Shown piece by piece: positions 62,451 to 64,000 of a DNA stretch of 64,000 nt. A program made the translations under genes and the position numbers. The notes under the pieces are model-generated. The model was not told the origin of the DNA. It made no database searches and was given only the letters and a program-made list of their open reading frames with translations. Each line of letters starts with the position of its first letter. Positions within the stretch are counted from its first letter, which is position 1. Source of the DNA: Hymenochaete sp. R1 (taxonomy: Eukaryota > Basidiomycota > Agaricomycetes > Hymenochaetales > Hymenochaetaceae); the NCBI GenBank assembly GCA_019400425.1, contig JAFREE010000012.1, positions 248,001 through 312,000 of the forward strand, written 5' to 3'.

Positions 62451-63811
62451 TAATGATGTACGCGATTTCGAATCGCACCTACGTCAGTGTATTAGTGGTA
62501 AGGAGAGTTATCATCCAAACTGATACTATCCATCCCCACGAGCCTGGACTCCTGGACTCGCGGCTACGATGCTGGACCCTGGGATCGGACACAGAGTCAT
62601 ACTCATACTCTTCTTTGAAGGAGAAAAATAAAACGCTGATCCAAGTCCCTTTCCCTCCACTTCACTTCCCTCTCATCATGACGTTTCCAATTCCCACTTC
62701 GACGCTGAAAGCGCTTCCTGGGCCTATTTATGGTCGACCCGCGTTCCGATTCAAGCTTTATCTTCTCGGCGGTGGGAAAAAATGTGGATAGAGTTCTCCG
62801 ACTCCTTGCCAGTGGGTATTTGGCGGGCGCCAGTGCCAGGACGGTACTGGAGGTTCCAAGCTAAGGCGATACTTGGTCGCTGATTTTGGCCAAGCTCACG
62901 TTCCGAGTCCTCGTATATGGACCACGCTTGGTAAATCTTCACTACGTGTATGTGGCGTTCTCATACCTTCTCAACATCTAATACCCTTTCCCCTGCGAAT
63001 CAAACACTTCCATCCCCGTCTCCATGGCTATTTCTGGAACGAAATTGAGATTCTATCTCAGTATAGTATCTGATTCCAACCCCGACTCCAAGGACGTAAG
63101 GGAAAAGTCGTCTTATTCCTCCATCGCCGTCCATCCCGGGCCATTTCATTTCATTTCGTGGACGCGGCACAGTGACTGACACGCGCAAGACCGACTCGGA
63201 TGCGTCCTCCCATCTCCATCTTTCCTATTAATATTCTATCTAATTCGAATCCGGGAATCCTTGGATATAATCATACGTGAACCAAGAAGACACGCCGTCC
63301 ACACGCATCCAAGATCTGCGCCCGCTTTCGGACCTCCCCTCCCCCCTCCCCAAAGAAAGGGAAAATCCATCAACCATGATCATGACCATGCGATCCCGCC
63401 TACAGATTCAGCCAAAGGTTCACTGTGACGATCACGACCAGGATTGGGATTGGGAGGGACGGTCATCCCAGCGTCCCCATGCCGACCTCGTCCGTCCCTG
63501 ACCTCGACTTCGACTTTAGGTTCCCTCTCCCTCCTCCTTCCCCTTCTCAGGATTCCAAGACTCCGGACCTTCGAAGAGTACACCAACACATGGGCCACAC
63601 ATGGACCTGTTCAATGCTTCTCCCTCCCCCCCTTCTTCTTATCTCTTTAATCTATGCAGATGCAGACGTACATCATGCATCATGATCTGATCGCCTACCA
63701 GTGATAATTCAACTATAAACTATCAACTATCAACTTTCCCGCGCCAGTGTAGTAGTGTACAGAACTTGTGAGATGGTGAAACGATAGGGTCTGTCAGTGA
63801 GAGAAAGGGGA

Positions 63812-63823
63812 GGGGGGGGGGGG
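63812..63823 (+). repeat. G12 homopolymer
   Basis: Twelve consecutive G, preceded by GGGGA. No gene context. Confidence 0.85.
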
Positions 63824-63915
63824 TCTCAACATCTAGTACTGGTACTATTGCGAGGTGCGAGGAAGTGTCAGTCCTAGTACTTGTGGAGGACTCGGAATTA
63901 CGAGTGCTTTGCACA

Positions 63916-63948
63916 CAGACTCAGACTCAGACGCAGACTCAGACGCAG
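63916..63948 (+). repeat. hexanucleotide repeat (CAGACT/CAGACG)
   Basis: Five tandem hexamers CAGACT, CAGACT, CAGACG, CAGACT, CAGACG followed by CAG. A short microsatellite in non-coding DNA. Confidence 0.85.
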
Positions 63949-64000
63949 TACTAGTGAGTCTGGTACTCTCGATCCAATCTCATTGCTCATCATGCTCAAA

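Larger units (their letters stand above)
58981..64000. other. gene-poor right flank of about 5 kb
   Basis: No confident gene in 5 kb, a clear contrast to the packed 27-57 kb block. It contains homopolymers, several pyrimidine-rich tracts (59,370-59,480; 61,310-61,370; 63,520-63,640) and one weak exon pair near 62 kb. It may be a long regulatory region of a gene to the right, a non-coding transcript or a repeat-derived stretch. Confidence 0.5.

Overview
The window reads as chromosomal DNA of a filamentous basidiomycete, most likely a mushroom-forming agaricomycete. Genes are dense and on both strands, and most are split by many short GT-AG introns of about 45-75 bases. Intergenic gaps are small, and several products (F-box proteins with a Cys/His tail, RBR ligase, multi-KH protein, kinesin-6, Spc7, MED6, ALG10) have the form usual in Agaricomycetes. 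I joined exons by hand using reading frame, splice consensus and family conservation. Outer ends are generally firmer than inner exon borders.

Layout. 0-4 kb: 5' end of an NRAMP metal transporter (running off the left edge), MED6, an unassigned two-exon fragment and the AP-3 sigma adaptin. 4-8.6 kb: two tandem F-box paralogues. 8.8-15.7 kb: ecdysoneless/SGT1-type factor, V-ATPase subunit F, TIM21 and a histone H3 with an altered tail. 16.4-19 kb: a decayed large-subunit catalase. 19.1-22.7 kb: a gene-free field packed with the heptamer GTCAGCC in both orientations, including diverged copies of a unit of about 620 bases. 22.8-27.2 kb: gene-poor DNA, a glutamine-rich C2H2 regulator and an intron-containing tRNA-Lys(CUU). 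27.3-56.7 kb: a compact housekeeping block with URB2, an RNF14-like RBR ligase, a multi-KH protein, V-ATPase subunit C, CSN6, ALG10, a coiled-coil orphan, the kinetochore scaffold SPC7, a kinesin-6 and the MTQ2 methyltransferase. 56.7-64 kb: gene-poor DNA holding one small intronless CDS at 58,693-58,980.

That small gene is the most interesting object here. It encodes a 95-residue secreted precursor with six near-identical 11-residue repeats separated by Lys-Arg or Arg-Arg. Each repeat starts with X-Ala/X-Pro dipeptides and ends in a core of the type [G/S/A]-N-[K/M]-D-W. This is the layout of yeast alpha-factor or of Kex2-processed repeat proteins, and it predicts a family of short secreted peptides.

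Other themes: five head-to-head gene pairs share promoters of about 155-220 bases. The SPC7/kinesin-6 pair puts a kinetochore gene and a mitotic motor gene on one promoter. Vesicle/vacuole functions recur (AP-3 sigma, V-ATPase F and C), as do ubiquitin-type regulation genes (two F-box proteins, RBR ligase, CSN6). I saw no intact transposase, CRISPR array, rRNA gene or secondary-metabolite cluster.
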